The position numbers were made by a program, and so were the translations under genes. Below are positions 25,657 through 33,918 of a DNA stretch of 64,000 nucleotides, piece after piece. Every line of letters starts with the position of its first letter. Position 1 is the stretch's first letter. Location: positions 1 to 64,000 of the forward strand of contig CAZFYB010000005.1 in the NCBI GenBank assembly GCA_964523145.1, read 5' to 3'. A model generated the notes under the pieces. It made no database searches, had not been told where the DNA came from, and saw only the letters and a program-made list of their open reading frames with translations. This DNA is from Microsaccharimonas sp964523145. Its GTDB lineage: Bacteria > Patescibacteriota > Saccharimonadia > Saccharimonadales > Saccharimonadaceae.

Positions 25657-26724
25657 ATGAAAAAGAAATCTGCCTCGGGGCCCATGGAGTCCCCTCGCTT
25701 TATCTACCAACCACACACCATTGATACCCTTGCAATGGCCACAGAGCGTCTGGACTCGATCAATGAAGACTACCACCAGCTGTCTGTTGATCAAAACCCT
25801 CACTTAAACACACACCCCTATGAAGGTGCGGTGTTATTCACGATTGACGAACGCCCTGCCGATCGCGCTTCGGCTATTCTTCATGCACCTGCATATGGCC
25901 TATGGAACGACCCGCGGCTTGATTTTTTCAAAGACTCTATTGAGCGCCGAAGAGTTATATTGAGCCAAACCGCCCTTGGTAAAGCGATCGCCGAAACAGT
26001 ACCCACCTTTCATTCGAGTAAAATGAACCCCGAGCAACAGATAATTTGGGCGCGGCCTATTGTTGATGGCGACACAACTACCGGTGCCGTGCAACTTGCG
26101 TATACCATTAATCAGGACCCCGAGTGGAACTACCCCACTAATGATGAAGTTGAAAACATCTGGAGTAAACACGAACGTAGCATGAATGAAGTTGCCCGAG
26201 CACTTTCGCAACTTGCGCTACGGACCGGGTCGCTATCACGAAGCCTCGAAATTGCACCACCTGTCACCCCGAACGCATTTATTGTTCATTGGGATATTCA
26301 AAACTCAGCTAAAGACGCTCTGACCGACCGCTATGCCCAAATGGCCGCCTATTTAGAGATATGGAAGGCGCACCGTAAAGAGCTTACCGACCAGTTAAAC
26401 GCAACCGTGCTTGATCGTGGTGATGGTGAACACATTATTATTCCTATTACCACCGACCTTAACGACCCAGCACGTGTTCGTACCTTTGGAAAACGAACAA
26501 TTCCTGATTTCGTTACGGCACTCACCGCTGAACATGACCGTGTTGCGCAATCTTTTGCTCCGGATATCTTTCCTAAAATGCATGTAGGTGTTGGTATCGG
26601 CAATATCGAAAAGGGTGAAAACAACAATCCCACAGGACAAGTCCTATGGGATGTTATGAAACTGAGCCGGGCAGAAGATTATTCTGTCGCCTACACTGAG
26701 GCAGCTCGAAACATGTTGTTTTAG
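25657..26724 (+). CDS. Uncharacterised protein with C-terminal class III nucleotidyl-cyclase-like domain
   Basis: A 355-aa cytoplasmic protein of no family I can name with certainty. The C-terminal half (about residues 205-350) has the order of a class III cyclase catalytic domain. It shows a strand with Asp (VHWDIQNSAKDA, D213), a hairpin with Asp (LDRGDGEHIIIP, D256), then KMHVGVGIGNIEKG and a closing segment with A-R-like spacing (VMKLSRAEDYSVAY). The two Asp would be the metal ligands. The N-terminal half looks like a sensor domain (about 60-180) with no membrane segment. It is read opposite to its neighbours and occupies the usual pyrH position. Alternative: a degenerate cyclase-like regulator without activity. 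Confidence 0.7.
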   Translation: MKKKSASGPMESPRFIYQPHTIDTLAMATERLDSINEDYHQLSVDQNPHLNTHPYEGAVLFTIDERPADRASAILHAPAYGLWNDPRLDFFKDSIERRRVILSQTALGKAIAETVPTFHSSKMNPEQQIIWARPIVDGDTTTGAVQLAYTINQDPEWNYPTNDEVENIWSKHERSMNEVARALSQLALRTGSLSRSLEIAPPVTPNAFIVHWDIQNSAKDALTDRYAQMAAYLEIWKAHRKELTDQLNATVLDRGDGEHIIIPITTDLNDPARVRTFGKRTIPDFVTALTAEHDRVAQSFAPDIFPKMHVGVGIGNIEKGENNNPTGQVLWDVMKLSRAEDYSVAYTEAARNMLF

Positions 26725-27317
26725 TCGTTTACGCCGAGTTCAATGCGCTTGAAACGGCGAATAACAATGTTTTCACCGGTTTTTGCGATGTTCTCTTTAA
26801 GGAAATCAGCAACAGTTTGTGAATCGTTCATAATGTACGCTTGGTTCAATAGAACTTTATCAGCAAAGTGCTTTTTCACTTGGCCTTCAACAATTTTTTC
26901 AGCCATTTCAGCTGGCTTGCTTTTTAGGGCTTCGCTTTCAAGTGCTTCTTTACGAACACGCTCTAGTTCTTCGGCTGGAATATCAGCTTCAGAAACGTAA
27001 ACTGGGTTCATTGAAGCAACCTGTAGTGCGATGTAGTGAGCAAACTCTTTAAACCCATCGGTGCGTGCAACGAAGTCGGTTTCACAGTTTACTTCTACAA
27101 GAACACCGATACGGCCACCGTGTACGTAGCTATCGATAACGCCTTCAAGTGCTTCACGGTCAGCCTTCTTTTCAGCTTTCGTGAGGCCTTTTTTGCGCAT
27201 CGCTTCGAGTGCTTTATCAAAGTCACCTTCTGCTTCTACAAGCGCTACCTTAGCGTCAGTTAAACCAACGCCGGTAAGTTCTTTTAATTTTCGAATGTCG
27301 TCAATTGATACTGCCAT
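26721..27317 (-). CDS. tsf: Elongation factor Ts
   Basis: A 198-aa nucleotide exchange factor for EF-Tu. The N-terminal UBA-like domain (LKELTGVGLTDAKVALVEA) is followed by the core with the hallmark VEVNCETDFVARTDGFKEFA. It is shorter than the E. coli protein (about 280 aa), matching the compact EF-Ts of many bacteria. It starts 5 nt after rpsB and its end overlaps the convergent cyclase-like gene by four bases. Confidence 0.97.
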   Translation of the reverse strand: MAVSIDDIRKLKELTGVGLTDAKVALVEAEGDFDKALEAMRKKGLTKAEKKADREALEGVIDSYVHGGRIGVLVEVNCETDFVARTDGFKEFAHYIALQVASMNPVYVSEADIPAEELERVRKEALESEALKSKPAEMAEKIVEGQVKKHFADKVLLNQAYIMNDSQTVADFLKENIAKTGENIVIRRFKRIELGVND

Positions 27318-27322
27318 AATTA

Positions 27323-28039
27323 TTAGGCCTCCTCACCCTTATCTTTCTTTGTCACACCCTTACCTTCAGCAACTGCTGCAGCAACGTATTCAAGAATTGT
27401 TTGAACACCCTTAATGGCGTCATCGTTTCCTGGAATAACGTAGTCTACGAGGCTTGGGTCGGCGTTTGTGTCTACTAAAGCAACAACTGGTACGCCCAAT
27501 GTTTTCGCTTCAGCAATTGCGTTGAGGTCACCATTTACGTCAATAATAAACAGTGCACCTGGTTTACCGCTCAGGTCTTTAACACCACTGTACTTAAGGT
27601 TCAGTGCGTCAATTTCTTCTTGGAATCGTTGTACTTCAAGCTTGTTGTAACGCTTTTCAAGATCACCAGTTGCCATTCGCTTTTCAAGATCTTTTAGCTT
27701 CTTGATTTGTGCAGAAATAGTTGCAACGTTTGTGAGTGTCCCACCTAACCAACGTTCGGTCATGTATGGCTGGCCAAGTTCTTCGGCAGTCTTTTTCACC
27801 AAGTCTTTGGTTTGCTTTTTTGTGGCAACAAACAGAATTGGCTTACCAGCTGCAGCTATTTTAGTAAGGAAAGGCAATGCCTTTTCCAAACCTTCAACAG
27901 TTTTCGTTAAGTCAATGATGTGGCTATCTTGACGCTTGCTGTGAATGTATGGCGCCATTTTAGGGTGCCAACGGCTCGTCTTGTGTCCAAAGTGAACACC
28001 AGATTCGAGCAATTTCTTAATATCAACCTCTACGGCCAT
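27323..28039 (-). CDS. rpsB: 30S ribosomal protein S2
   Basis: A 238-aa ribosomal protein. Characteristic stretches are LLESGVHFGHKTSRWHPKMA, IYSxK-like HSKRQDSHIIDLTKT, GTLTNVATISAQI and the C-terminal nucleotide-like fold VVALVDTNADPSLVDYVIPG. It is followed by tsf after five bases. The mRNA leader between a strong promoter and the ATG is about 80 nt and contains a nested hairpin, with AAGGAG before the start. Confidence 0.98.
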   Translation of the reverse strand: MAVEVDIKKLLESGVHFGHKTSRWHPKMAPYIHSKRQDSHIIDLTKTVEGLEKALPFLTKIAAAGKPILFVATKKQTKDLVKKTAEELGQPYMTERWLGGTLTNVATISAQIKKLKDLEKRMATGDLEKRYNKLEVQRFQEEIDALNLKYSGVKDLSGKPGALFIIDVNGDLNAIAEAKTLGVPVVALVDTNADPSLVDYVIPGNDDAIKGVQTILEYVAAAVAEGKGVTKKDKGEEA

Positions 28040-28063
28040 ATTGATGTACTCCTTTTGTCCTCA

Positions 28064-28100
28064 CCCTCAGCCCTGATTGTGTCAGGAGTAATGCGGAGGG
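28064..28100 (-). promoter_or_regulatory. Nested hairpin in the rpsB leader
   Basis: On the minus strand an outer stem CCCTC/GAGGG encloses an inner stem CCTGA-CACAA-TCAGG, located about 25-60 nt before the rpsB ATG. rpsB leaders are targets of S2 autoregulation in other bacteria; whether this element does that is inferred only from position. Confidence 0.4.
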
Positions 28101-28127
28101 TTGTGTCGTTTAAAATATTACCGACTT

Positions 28128-28156
28128 ATTATAACACCAGTGAGAAGTGAGGTCAA
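28128..28156 (-). promoter_or_regulatory. Strong promoter of rpsB-tsf
   Basis: On the minus strand TTGACC (28151-28156), a 17-nt spacer with TGT ahead of the -10, and TATAAT (28128-28133): nearly full consensus, fitting a ribosomal-protein operon. Confidence 0.8.
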
Positions 28157-28185
28157 TGATGCAGTTAGCAAGAACAGCTCGCCGC

Positions 28186-28698
28186 TTAAATCTCCACTTG
28201 CCTTCGCAAAATCGCACTCTTCACTACTCGTGACAATCCCAGCGCTCTTTGTACGTCAATATTATTCGTAAATTCTTCAGCGCTCACATGTGTGAATTGC
28301 CGCGCACCGATAACACCAATGTGGCCGAGTGCTGAATCAAGGTGCGCTTTTACTTGTTCGGTCAAAAACGCTTCGTCAAACGTTTCGGCAATATCGTGGT
28401 CAACCTTGATATCGTCCACTACTTTCATTATTTCATCGTACCGATCACCGGTATATTCAGCTCGCTCATTGATAGTTCGGCGCAAGTTATCTGCATCCTC
28501 CCAAAAACCTTCAACAATCCTATAGGCTCGAATGTCTTTTGATTTTTCCGCCTGTGCCAAATACGCTTCAGCTAATGCGTCATAGTTATCTACCCGCTCT
28601 CGTACTTCATCTTCAGTAAGCGCCATTAAATGCGCTTTGTGTACGTCTGCTACTCGGCTATCGTCTTCATGTGGTGAGTGCGGTGTTTCAAATGTCAT
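28186..28698 (-). CDS. Uncharacterised acidic helical protein
   Basis: A 170-aa protein (MTFETPHSPHED start) not recognised. It is strongly acidic and predicted helical throughout, with no signal peptide or membrane segment. The repeated ALAEAYLAQAEKSKD and TINERAEYTGDRYDEIMK patterns suggest a coiled or helical bundle. I chose the ATG at 28698: TAATAT lies eight bases upstream, so the longer frame from 28758 would start before the transcript. It lies between the rpsB promoter and a divergent 38-codon gene. Confidence 0.7.
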   Translation of the reverse strand: MTFETPHSPHEDDSRVADVHKAHLMALTEDEVRERVDNYDALAEAYLAQAEKSKDIRAYRIVEGFWEDADNLRRTINERAEYTGDRYDEIMKVVDDIKVDHDIAETFDEAFLTEQVKAHLDSALGHIGVIGARQFTHVSAEEFTNNIDVQRALGLSRVVKSAILRRQVEI

Positions 28699-28737
28699 AG
28701 TTGCTATATTACACCTTATATAAAATATTCCAAAATA

Positions 28738-28746
28738 TGATATAAT
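28738..28746 (+). promoter_or_regulatory. Extended -10 promoter of the 38-codon gene
   Basis: TGATATAAT, a TGN-extended -10, on the plus strand. No good -35 is seen. The leader to the ATG at 28822 would be about 70 nt and includes AGAAGGG as Shine-Dalgarno. Confidence 0.55.
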
Positions 28747-28821
28747 ATAGATAATCACCGCGTGATTGTTCGTTTCACTATCCTCATGCTCGCCACCTCG
28801 TTGAAAGAAGGGCTTTTACCC

Positions 28822-28938
28822 ATGGCAAACTCATACAACCAACCGCCCGCTCAGGTATGGGGCCCCGAGGGCGACCCCAACTGCCGGTGCAACACCAGTA
28901 GCAAGCCGGATGACTGTCCGGTACACCCCTCGCATTAA
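28822..28938 (+). CDS. Small protein (38 aa) with Cys-rich centre
   Basis: Start ATG with AGAAGGG eight bases upstream; product begins MANSYNQPPAQVWGPEG, then NCRCN, and ends with DDCPVHPSH. Three Cys and one or more His could bind a metal, but three Cys in 38 residues is only suggestive. The unit has its own extended -10 promoter and a perfect 9-bp terminator (28983-29010). It is GC-richer than its neighbours, with Pro/Asn-rich composition, and no homologue comes to mind. The complete promoter-SD-ORF-terminator set is the main reason to call it real. Confidence 0.6.
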   Translation: MANSYNQPPAQVWGPEGDPNCRCNTSSKPDDCPVHPSH

Positions 28939-28982
28939 CCGCACGGAGCGCTCAGAGCTTGAGTCGAAGGAGAAACTCTATA

Positions 28983-29010
28983 GGCCGCATCATATCGATG
29001 CGGCCTTTCC
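28983..29010 (+). terminator. Intrinsic terminator of the 38-codon gene
   Basis: A 9-bp perfect stem GGCCGCATC / GATGCGGCC with a five-base loop is followed by TTTCCCTTT. It lies just before the rpmE -35 box. Confidence 0.85.
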
Positions 29011-29012
29011 CT

Positions 29013-29041
29013 TTGACAAATCGCTCCAAAACAGATACAAT
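29013..29041 (+). promoter_or_regulatory. Consensus promoter of rpmE, leaderless
   Basis: TTGACA (29013-29018), 17-nt spacer, TACAAT (29036-29041). The start codon at 29052 is 11 bases from the -10 end, so the leader is about 4 nt at most. Confidence 0.8.
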
Positions 29042-29051
29042 AATTCAGATT

Positions 29052-29378
29052 ATGAAAAGCAACCTACACCCAACCGATTATCGCCCAGTCGTATTTAGCG
29101 ACGATGTGGCCGGTTTTGCCTTTTTGACCCAGTCAACCGCGCAGACCACCGAAACTATTAAATGGGAAGACGGCAACGAATACCCATTGGTAAAAATGCA
29201 CATCTCGAGTGCTTCTCACCCATTCTTCACCGGTGAAGAAAAGATTATCGACACCGAAGGCCGCGTTGACCGCTTCAAAAACCGTGCTGCCGCTGCCGAT
29301 GCGCGCAAAGCCGAACTTGCAAATAAAGCGAAAAAAGCTGCTGCAAACAAAAGCAAAAAAGTCTCTACAGACCAATAG
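29052..29378 (+). CDS. rpmE: 50S ribosomal protein L31 (type B-like) with basic tail
   Basis: A 108-aa ribosomal protein. The L31 core has HPTDYRPVVFSDDVAGFAF, EYPLVKMHISSASHPFFTG and DTEGRVDRFKNR. These are typical of the zinc-free type B form: no Cys pair is present. A C-terminal Lys/Ala-rich tail of about 35 residues extends beyond the usual length. I chose the ATG at 29052 on the basis of the promoter; upstream in-frame codons precede the transcript. rpmE-prfA-prmC is a common gene order. Confidence 0.94.
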   Translation: MKSNLHPTDYRPVVFSDDVAGFAFLTQSTAQTTETIKWEDGNEYPLVKMHISSASHPFFTGEEKIIDTEGRVDRFKNRAAAADARKAELANKAKKAAANKSKKVSTDQ

Positions 29379-29391
29379 CTTTTCTTATGAA

Positions 29392-29425
29392 AGAACCCTC
29401 TTGTATCTCTCGAGGGTTCTTTTTG
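29392..29425 (+). terminator. Intrinsic terminator after rpmE
   Basis: Stem AGAACCCTC / GAGGGTTCT (29392-29400, 29412-29420) followed by TTTTTG, 13 nt after the rpmE stop. Confidence 0.9.
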
Positions 29426-29453
29426 TTAGAATAAAGATATAAAAGGAGCCACT

Positions 29454-30524
29454 GTGCCAAAAATTTCACTCAACATCGATGAACTCACCACCGAGCAAAA
29501 AGAACTCGATGCTTTTTTGGCGCGTCCTGATGCATATAGCGACCCTGATTTCTCGAAAAAGAATAAACGGTTAATGGAGCTCCAAACTATCCTTGAAAAA
29601 GCCCACCTGCGTGAAACTCTTGAAACGCAGCTTATTGAGGCGAAAGAACTTATGGGTGGTAACGATGAACTCGCTGACTTGGCTAAGCTCGAAGCTAGTG
29701 ATGCCGAAAAACAACTTGCTAAACTCGAAGAAGAACTTTTCCTCATGCTGGCGCCAAAAGACCCTAACGATGATAAAAACGTCATTGTTGAAATTCGAGC
29801 TGGTGCTGGGGGTGATGAAGCAAGCTTATTTGCCGCCGAACTGTTCCGTATGTACCTTCGCTACTGCGAAGCCCATAACCTCAAAACCGAAATCATTAGC
29901 GAAAGCGCCAACGATACCGGTGGCTATAAAGAAGTTATTTTTGGTGTTCGTGGTGATAGTCCATACTCACAACTGAAATATGAGTCAGGTGTACACCGCG
30001 TGCAACGTGTACCGGCTACCGAAAGCCAAGGGCGTATCCACACGAGTACTATCACCGTAGCTGTGCTTCCGGAAGCTGAAGAAACCGATATTGAAATCGG
30101 GCCAAATGACCTTAAAGTCGATGTCTACCGCGCTGGTGGCCATGGCGGGCAATCAGTCAACACAACCGACTCTGCGGTGCGTATCACCCACCTTCCTTCT
30201 GGCCTCGTGGTGACCAACCAAGACGAAAAATCGCAAATTAAAAACAAAGAAAAAGCTATGAGCGTCCTTCGCTCTCGCCTGTTACAACAAAAAATTGACG
30301 CCGAAAATGCCAAGCTCGATGCCGAGCGCCGCGGGTTAATTGGTTCAGGTGATCGTTCGGAAAAAATCCGTACCTATAATTTCCCTCAAGACCGTATTAC
30401 CGACCATCGTATTGGCTATTCGCGCTCTGCTATTCCACAAGCAATGAATGGGCAGATTGATGACATAATTGAGCACTTACAAGCATATGAACGAGAACTT
30501 GCCGTTAGCACCACTGACAATTAA
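29454..30524 (+). CDS. prfA: Peptide chain release factor 1
   Basis: A 356-aa release factor recognising UAA and UAG. It has the catalytic GGQ loop (AGGHGGQSVNTTDSAVR) and the RF1 recognition region ending in RVPATESQGRIHTS. The PAT-type tripeptide is visible in VPATES. The start is GTG at 29454 with AAAGGAG eight bases before. Length is normal. prmC, which methylates the GGQ glutamine, overlaps its end. Confidence 0.97.
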   Translation: MPKISLNIDELTTEQKELDAFLARPDAYSDPDFSKKNKRLMELQTILEKAHLRETLETQLIEAKELMGGNDELADLAKLEASDAEKQLAKLEEELFLMLAPKDPNDDKNVIVEIRAGAGGDEASLFAAELFRMYLRYCEAHNLKTEIISESANDTGGYKEVIFGVRGDSPYSQLKYESGVHRVQRVPATESQGRIHTSTITVAVLPEAEETDIEIGPNDLKVDVYRAGGHGGQSVNTTDSAVRITHLPSGLVVTNQDEKSQIKNKEKAMSVLRSRLLQQKIDAENAKLDAERRGLIGSGDRSEKIRTYNFPQDRITDHRIGYSRSAIPQAMNGQIDDIIEHLQAYERELAVSTTDN

Positions 30525-31344
30525 GGATTGGCTTGAGGACGCCACGCGTCAGCTTGTTTTTGAAGGTATCCCTTCGGCGCGGCTCGATGCTGAGCTATTA
30601 CTTTCCCACACCCTTCGCCAATCACGTACCTGGCTGTACGGACATAACGATGAGATCCTTGATGATCGTACGCTCGAAATTGCCAGGGCTCGACTTGATT
30701 TACGCCTTGACCGCGTACCGGTTGCCTATATTATTGGCCACAAAGAGTTTTACGGTCGGCAATTTAAAGTAACCACCGCAACCCTCATTCCCCGCCCTGA
30801 ATCTGAAGCATTGATCGAGCTGCTCTCCCAGGCAGTGCCAAAAAACCTGGCTTTACTGACAGAAAAACCATTGCGATTGGTTGACGTTGGCACCGGGAGT
30901 GGCATTCTAGGTATTACTGCAAAGCTCGAATACCCCGAACTCGAGGTAACCCTCAGCGACACCAGCCGTCACGCCCTTAAAGTTGCTGAGCAAAATGCCA
31001 AAAGCTTGGATGCGCACGTTACCATCCTTCAAGGTAACCTTCTTGCCCAATACCCCTTTGTGGCTGATATTATTATCGCTAACCTGCCGTACGTTGATAA
31101 AGAATGGGAACGTTCACCCGAAACCCAGCACGAACCAGCTGGTGCGCTCTTTGCCGCCCAACACGGCTTAGCACTTATCTACGAACTGATTACTCAAACG
31201 AAAACCAAACTCGTTCAAGGTGGCAACCTTATCCTTGAAGCCGACCCTATGCAACATACAGCAATTATAAAAGCAGCCGCACAAAGCGGTTTAGTCCATG
31301 TTGAAACAAACGACTACGGGATTCTTTTACAGAAACTTAAATAG
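30487..31344 (+). CDS. prmC: Release factor glutamine N5-methyltransferase PrmC
   Basis: A 285-aa SAM-dependent methyltransferase that modifies the GGQ glutamine of RF1 and RF2. The N-terminal helical domain (WLEDATRQLVFEGIPSARLD) precedes the Rossmann fold with the SAM motif VDVGTGSGILG. The catalytic motif is NLPY (IIANLPYVDKEW), a known variant of NPPY. I use the ATG at 30487, which overlaps prfA by 38 bases; a TTG six codons earlier is an alternative. Confidence 0.94.
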   Translation: MNENLPLAPLTIKDWLEDATRQLVFEGIPSARLDAELLLSHTLRQSRTWLYGHNDEILDDRTLEIARARLDLRLDRVPVAYIIGHKEFYGRQFKVTTATLIPRPESEALIELLSQAVPKNLALLTEKPLRLVDVGTGSGILGITAKLEYPELEVTLSDTSRHALKVAEQNAKSLDAHVTILQGNLLAQYPFVADIIIANLPYVDKEWERSPETQHEPAGALFAAQHGLALIYELITQTKTKLVQGGNLILEADPMQHTAIIKAAAQSGLVHVETNDYGILLQKLK

Positions 31345-32137
31345 CCGTACCAACGCGGTTAAACACGAGGAGTAGTACTGCGATAACACTTATCGTGAAC
31401 AGTAGCGGCAAAATTAAATCCGACATACGAATTTTTGAATGGTGATGGAAAGAGTCGTACGATTTATACGCCAAAAAGCTAATAAGAGTCGTAATGATGG
31501 CTACCTGCGGTAACTGCAAACTTGGGACAAGTGGTAGCGAATATGCAATCGTCCAGTGATACGCCACCCAGGCAATCTCTGCCAGCACCAAACCCCACGC
31601 CAAGCTCAGGAAAAGCCCGTGCGTTTCATCATCATAAGAACTTAAAATATGACGTGCGGCTGTGTAGCCAATCAACCACATACCAATGACGACAACAGAT
31701 ACCGGCCAGTTAAACGAAATGGCGAATAGTGCCGAAGTACCCAACAATACCGCTGCACCCGCCTGAGCGGCGATGTACGTGCGTTTCGAACGTGGTTTGA
31801 TAAACAGCAACCACACAATATAGACCGCCGTCAGCGCACCTAAAAGTACCAATTTTCGTGGTTCGTCAATTGCTGCAACGTTAATAGTGTACATGTGCAG
31901 CACAACGCTGACGCTGACGATAAAGTCGACCATGTTAGAGCGTAAGTTTGCCCACCAAAAACGAGGGCGAACAGCAAACACTCGCCACTTACTCACCACA
32001 ACCAAGGTAATAGCCAGCCCAACTGAGCCGGTAAAGTAAATGACTACCCCAACACCAACCGCGAGGCCGATATTTAGTACCATGTAGATAAGTTCACTGA
32101 GGAATGAACGTTTGCGGACTAGTTTCAGTAACTCCAT
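31337..32137 (-). CDS. Uncharacterised polytopic membrane protein
   Basis: A 266-aa protein with about eight predicted membrane helices (near residues 15-35, 38-55, 70-90, 95-115, 120-140, 145-165, 175-200, 210-230 and 240-262). Charged residues are confined to loops (RKRSFLS, IKPRSKRT, SYDDETHG). I do not recognise a family. The end overlaps prmC by eight bases on the opposite strand. It lies downstream of the LCP gene on the same strand, with a 22-nt gap, so a role in envelope assembly is possible but not shown. Confidence 0.8.
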   Translation of the reverse strand: MELLKLVRKRSFLSELIYMVLNIGLAVGVGVVIYFTGSVGLAITLVVVSKWRVFAVRPRFWWANLRSNMVDFIVSVSVVLHMYTINVAAIDEPRKLVLLGALTAVYIVWLLFIKPRSKRTYIAAQAGAAVLLGTSALFAISFNWPVSVVVIGMWLIGYTAARHILSSYDDETHGLFLSLAWGLVLAEIAWVAYHWTIAYSLPLVPSLQLPQVAIITTLISFLAYKSYDSFHHHSKIRMSDLILPLLFTISVIAVLLLVFNRVGTAI

Positions 32138-32159
32138 ACGTGCCTTTTAGTATACCATG

Positions 32160-33806
32160 CTACTGCACGATAGACGCGTCACCAATAATGATAACGAAAT
32201 CAGTTTCTCCTACAACGCTGACCGGTGGCGCAGTGGTTTTAATGGTCACGTTGTACAGTTCTTTTAGCTTTGCGGCGGTAGCGGTTTTTTCAGGGTTCAT
32301 TTGGTAAATTTCAATAGCAGCATAGGTTCCTTCGGGTGCGTTCGCTACTTCATCAATCATGAAGCCGGCATCTTCAAGTGTATCGGCCAAAGTTTGGGCT
32401 ACGCCCGCAGTTTCTGAACCGTTATACACCGAAACATGCGGCTCTTCTTTCACAAACGGATCACTGGTAAGGTTCTTTTGAACGTAGGCGGCAATATCAC
32501 TGTAGTTATACATACCGGCTACTGGTCGAACAATACTTTGGCCGTTAATACTATCGTTCGTTACGAGCATATTACCCTCTTCATTCAGGCTGAGTGAAAT
32601 AATGCTCTCGGTTGGAATCTTTGTTCCCAGGTCCATAAGGGTACGGATTTCTTTTGTTTCAATGTTAGTGCGCAAGTTATTCCCCAGTGCATCAATCAGG
32701 CCAGTGACAGCGCCTAAGTTTGTCAGCGTGCCAGCACTCACCGCTTTTTCGCGGAGCGCCTTAATAATAAGCTGTTGGTTCTTTTCACGGTCGAAGTTAC
32801 CTGCTGGTAATCCATAGCCGCCAGCAGCATTTCGAGCTCGAGCAAGCGCTAAGGCGTGCTCACCATCAAGGTGGGCTACTTCACCATTTTTATAGTTTAC
32901 GTAGTAACAGGTGTAGTTACATTTCCAGTCAAAGTTTCGGTCAAGAATACCGCGTTCGTCAGAGCTTTGAATAGTCACATCAACACCACCGACTGCATTC
33001 ACGGCATCTACCACAGCGGTAAAGTTCAGGTGTACATAATACTGAATATCAAGACCGGTAATCTCACCAACTTTTGCTTGTAATGCGGCCGCGCCGGCTG
33101 GTTCGTCACTCCCATCATCAGAAGCACAGAAATAAACAGCATTAATTTTACCCTGGTTGCCGACAGTACATGTTTCCTGGTAATCAACCCACATATCGCG
33201 CGGCAAGCTTAACATATACGCATCATTTTTCGTTTGATCGATACTGACTACCATAATCGAGTCGGTCAGGTTCGCGCCGCCGTGTTCACCACCTTCATCA
33301 TCTTCGGCTGTACCAAATACTAAAAAGTTACTTCGGCCATTAGCGTCTTGCTTTAGCGGCTCATTTTGAACAATGTCAAAAAAGTTACCTTGGAACACAT
33401 TATTACTTGCCAAGAGACCTTTGATAAATACATAGCCACCAATGCCGAGCAGAATAACAACAAGGGCAATCACCACCCATTTAATAATTCGGCGCACCTT
33501 GTTTTTCGGTTTTTTGTTTTTACGGTCACGTTTCGCCTGTTTTCGCTGTTTTTTGGCTGTTTTTTTATCTCGCGGATCTAAAACGTCAATTTCACGCAGT
33601 GAATCATCAATATCAGTCCGACCATCAATAACCTTGCCCCTACGAGGGGTTCCGAGCATTTCCGCTCCAGCATTACCGCCAGTATGAAGGGTACGATCAA
33701 TAGGCTTTACGGCTGCATTAGGGTTTTTTACCCCGTGCAACTCGCCTAATTGGTTACCAGGCCGACGGGGTATAAACCCATCTATCGATGACTTGTTATT
33801 ATTCAT
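32160..33806 (-). CDS. LytR-CpsA-Psr family protein with C-terminal LytR_C domain
   Basis: A 548-aa protein. A long cytoplasmic, Lys/Arg-rich N-terminus (about 1-105) precedes one membrane helix (IIKWVVIALVVILLGIGG). The LCP catalytic domain (about 155-390) has NFLVFGTAEDD, DSIMVVSIDQ, LSLPRDMWVDY and HLDGEHALALARAR, the last carrying the Arg pair that binds the polyprenyl pyrophosphate. A LytR_C domain (about 450-540, VSVYNGSETAGVAQ) follows. LCP enzymes transfer glycopolymers from the lipid carrier to peptidoglycan outside the membrane. It is the only wall-glycopolymer ligase in the window. Confidence 0.94.
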   Translation of the reverse strand: MNNNKSSIDGFIPRRPGNQLGELHGVKNPNAAVKPIDRTLHTGGNAGAEMLGTPRRGKVIDGRTDIDDSLREIDVLDPRDKKTAKKQRKQAKRDRKNKKPKNKVRRIIKWVVIALVVILLGIGGYVFIKGLLASNNVFQGNFFDIVQNEPLKQDANGRSNFLVFGTAEDDEGGEHGGANLTDSIMVVSIDQTKNDAYMLSLPRDMWVDYQETCTVGNQGKINAVYFCASDDGSDEPAGAAALQAKVGEITGLDIQYYVHLNFTAVVDAVNAVGGVDVTIQSSDERGILDRNFDWKCNYTCYYVNYKNGEVAHLDGEHALALARARNAAGGYGLPAGNFDREKNQQLIIKALREKAVSAGTLTNLGAVTGLIDALGNNLRTNIETKEIRTLMDLGTKIPTESIISLSLNEEGNMLVTNDSINGQSIVRPVAGMYNYSDIAAYVQKNLTSDPFVKEEPHVSVYNGSETAGVAQTLADTLEDAGFMIDEVANAPEGTYAAIEIYQMNPEKTATAAKLKELYNVTIKTTAPPVSVVGETDFVIIIGDASIVQ

Positions 33807-33918
33807 AAATACTCAGATTATTATACCTGATTGTGCTTACGATTTGAAGCATAAGTAATGTGTAAAAATTACACAAGTAGCGTTATAAGTAAGCCTAAGC
33901 TATAATGGATTCCAGTTC

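Noticed and set aside
28959..29051. N-terminal extension of the L31 gene
   Set aside because: It would cover the terminator of the small gene and the rpmE promoter, both clear; the ATG at 29052 gives a normal L31.
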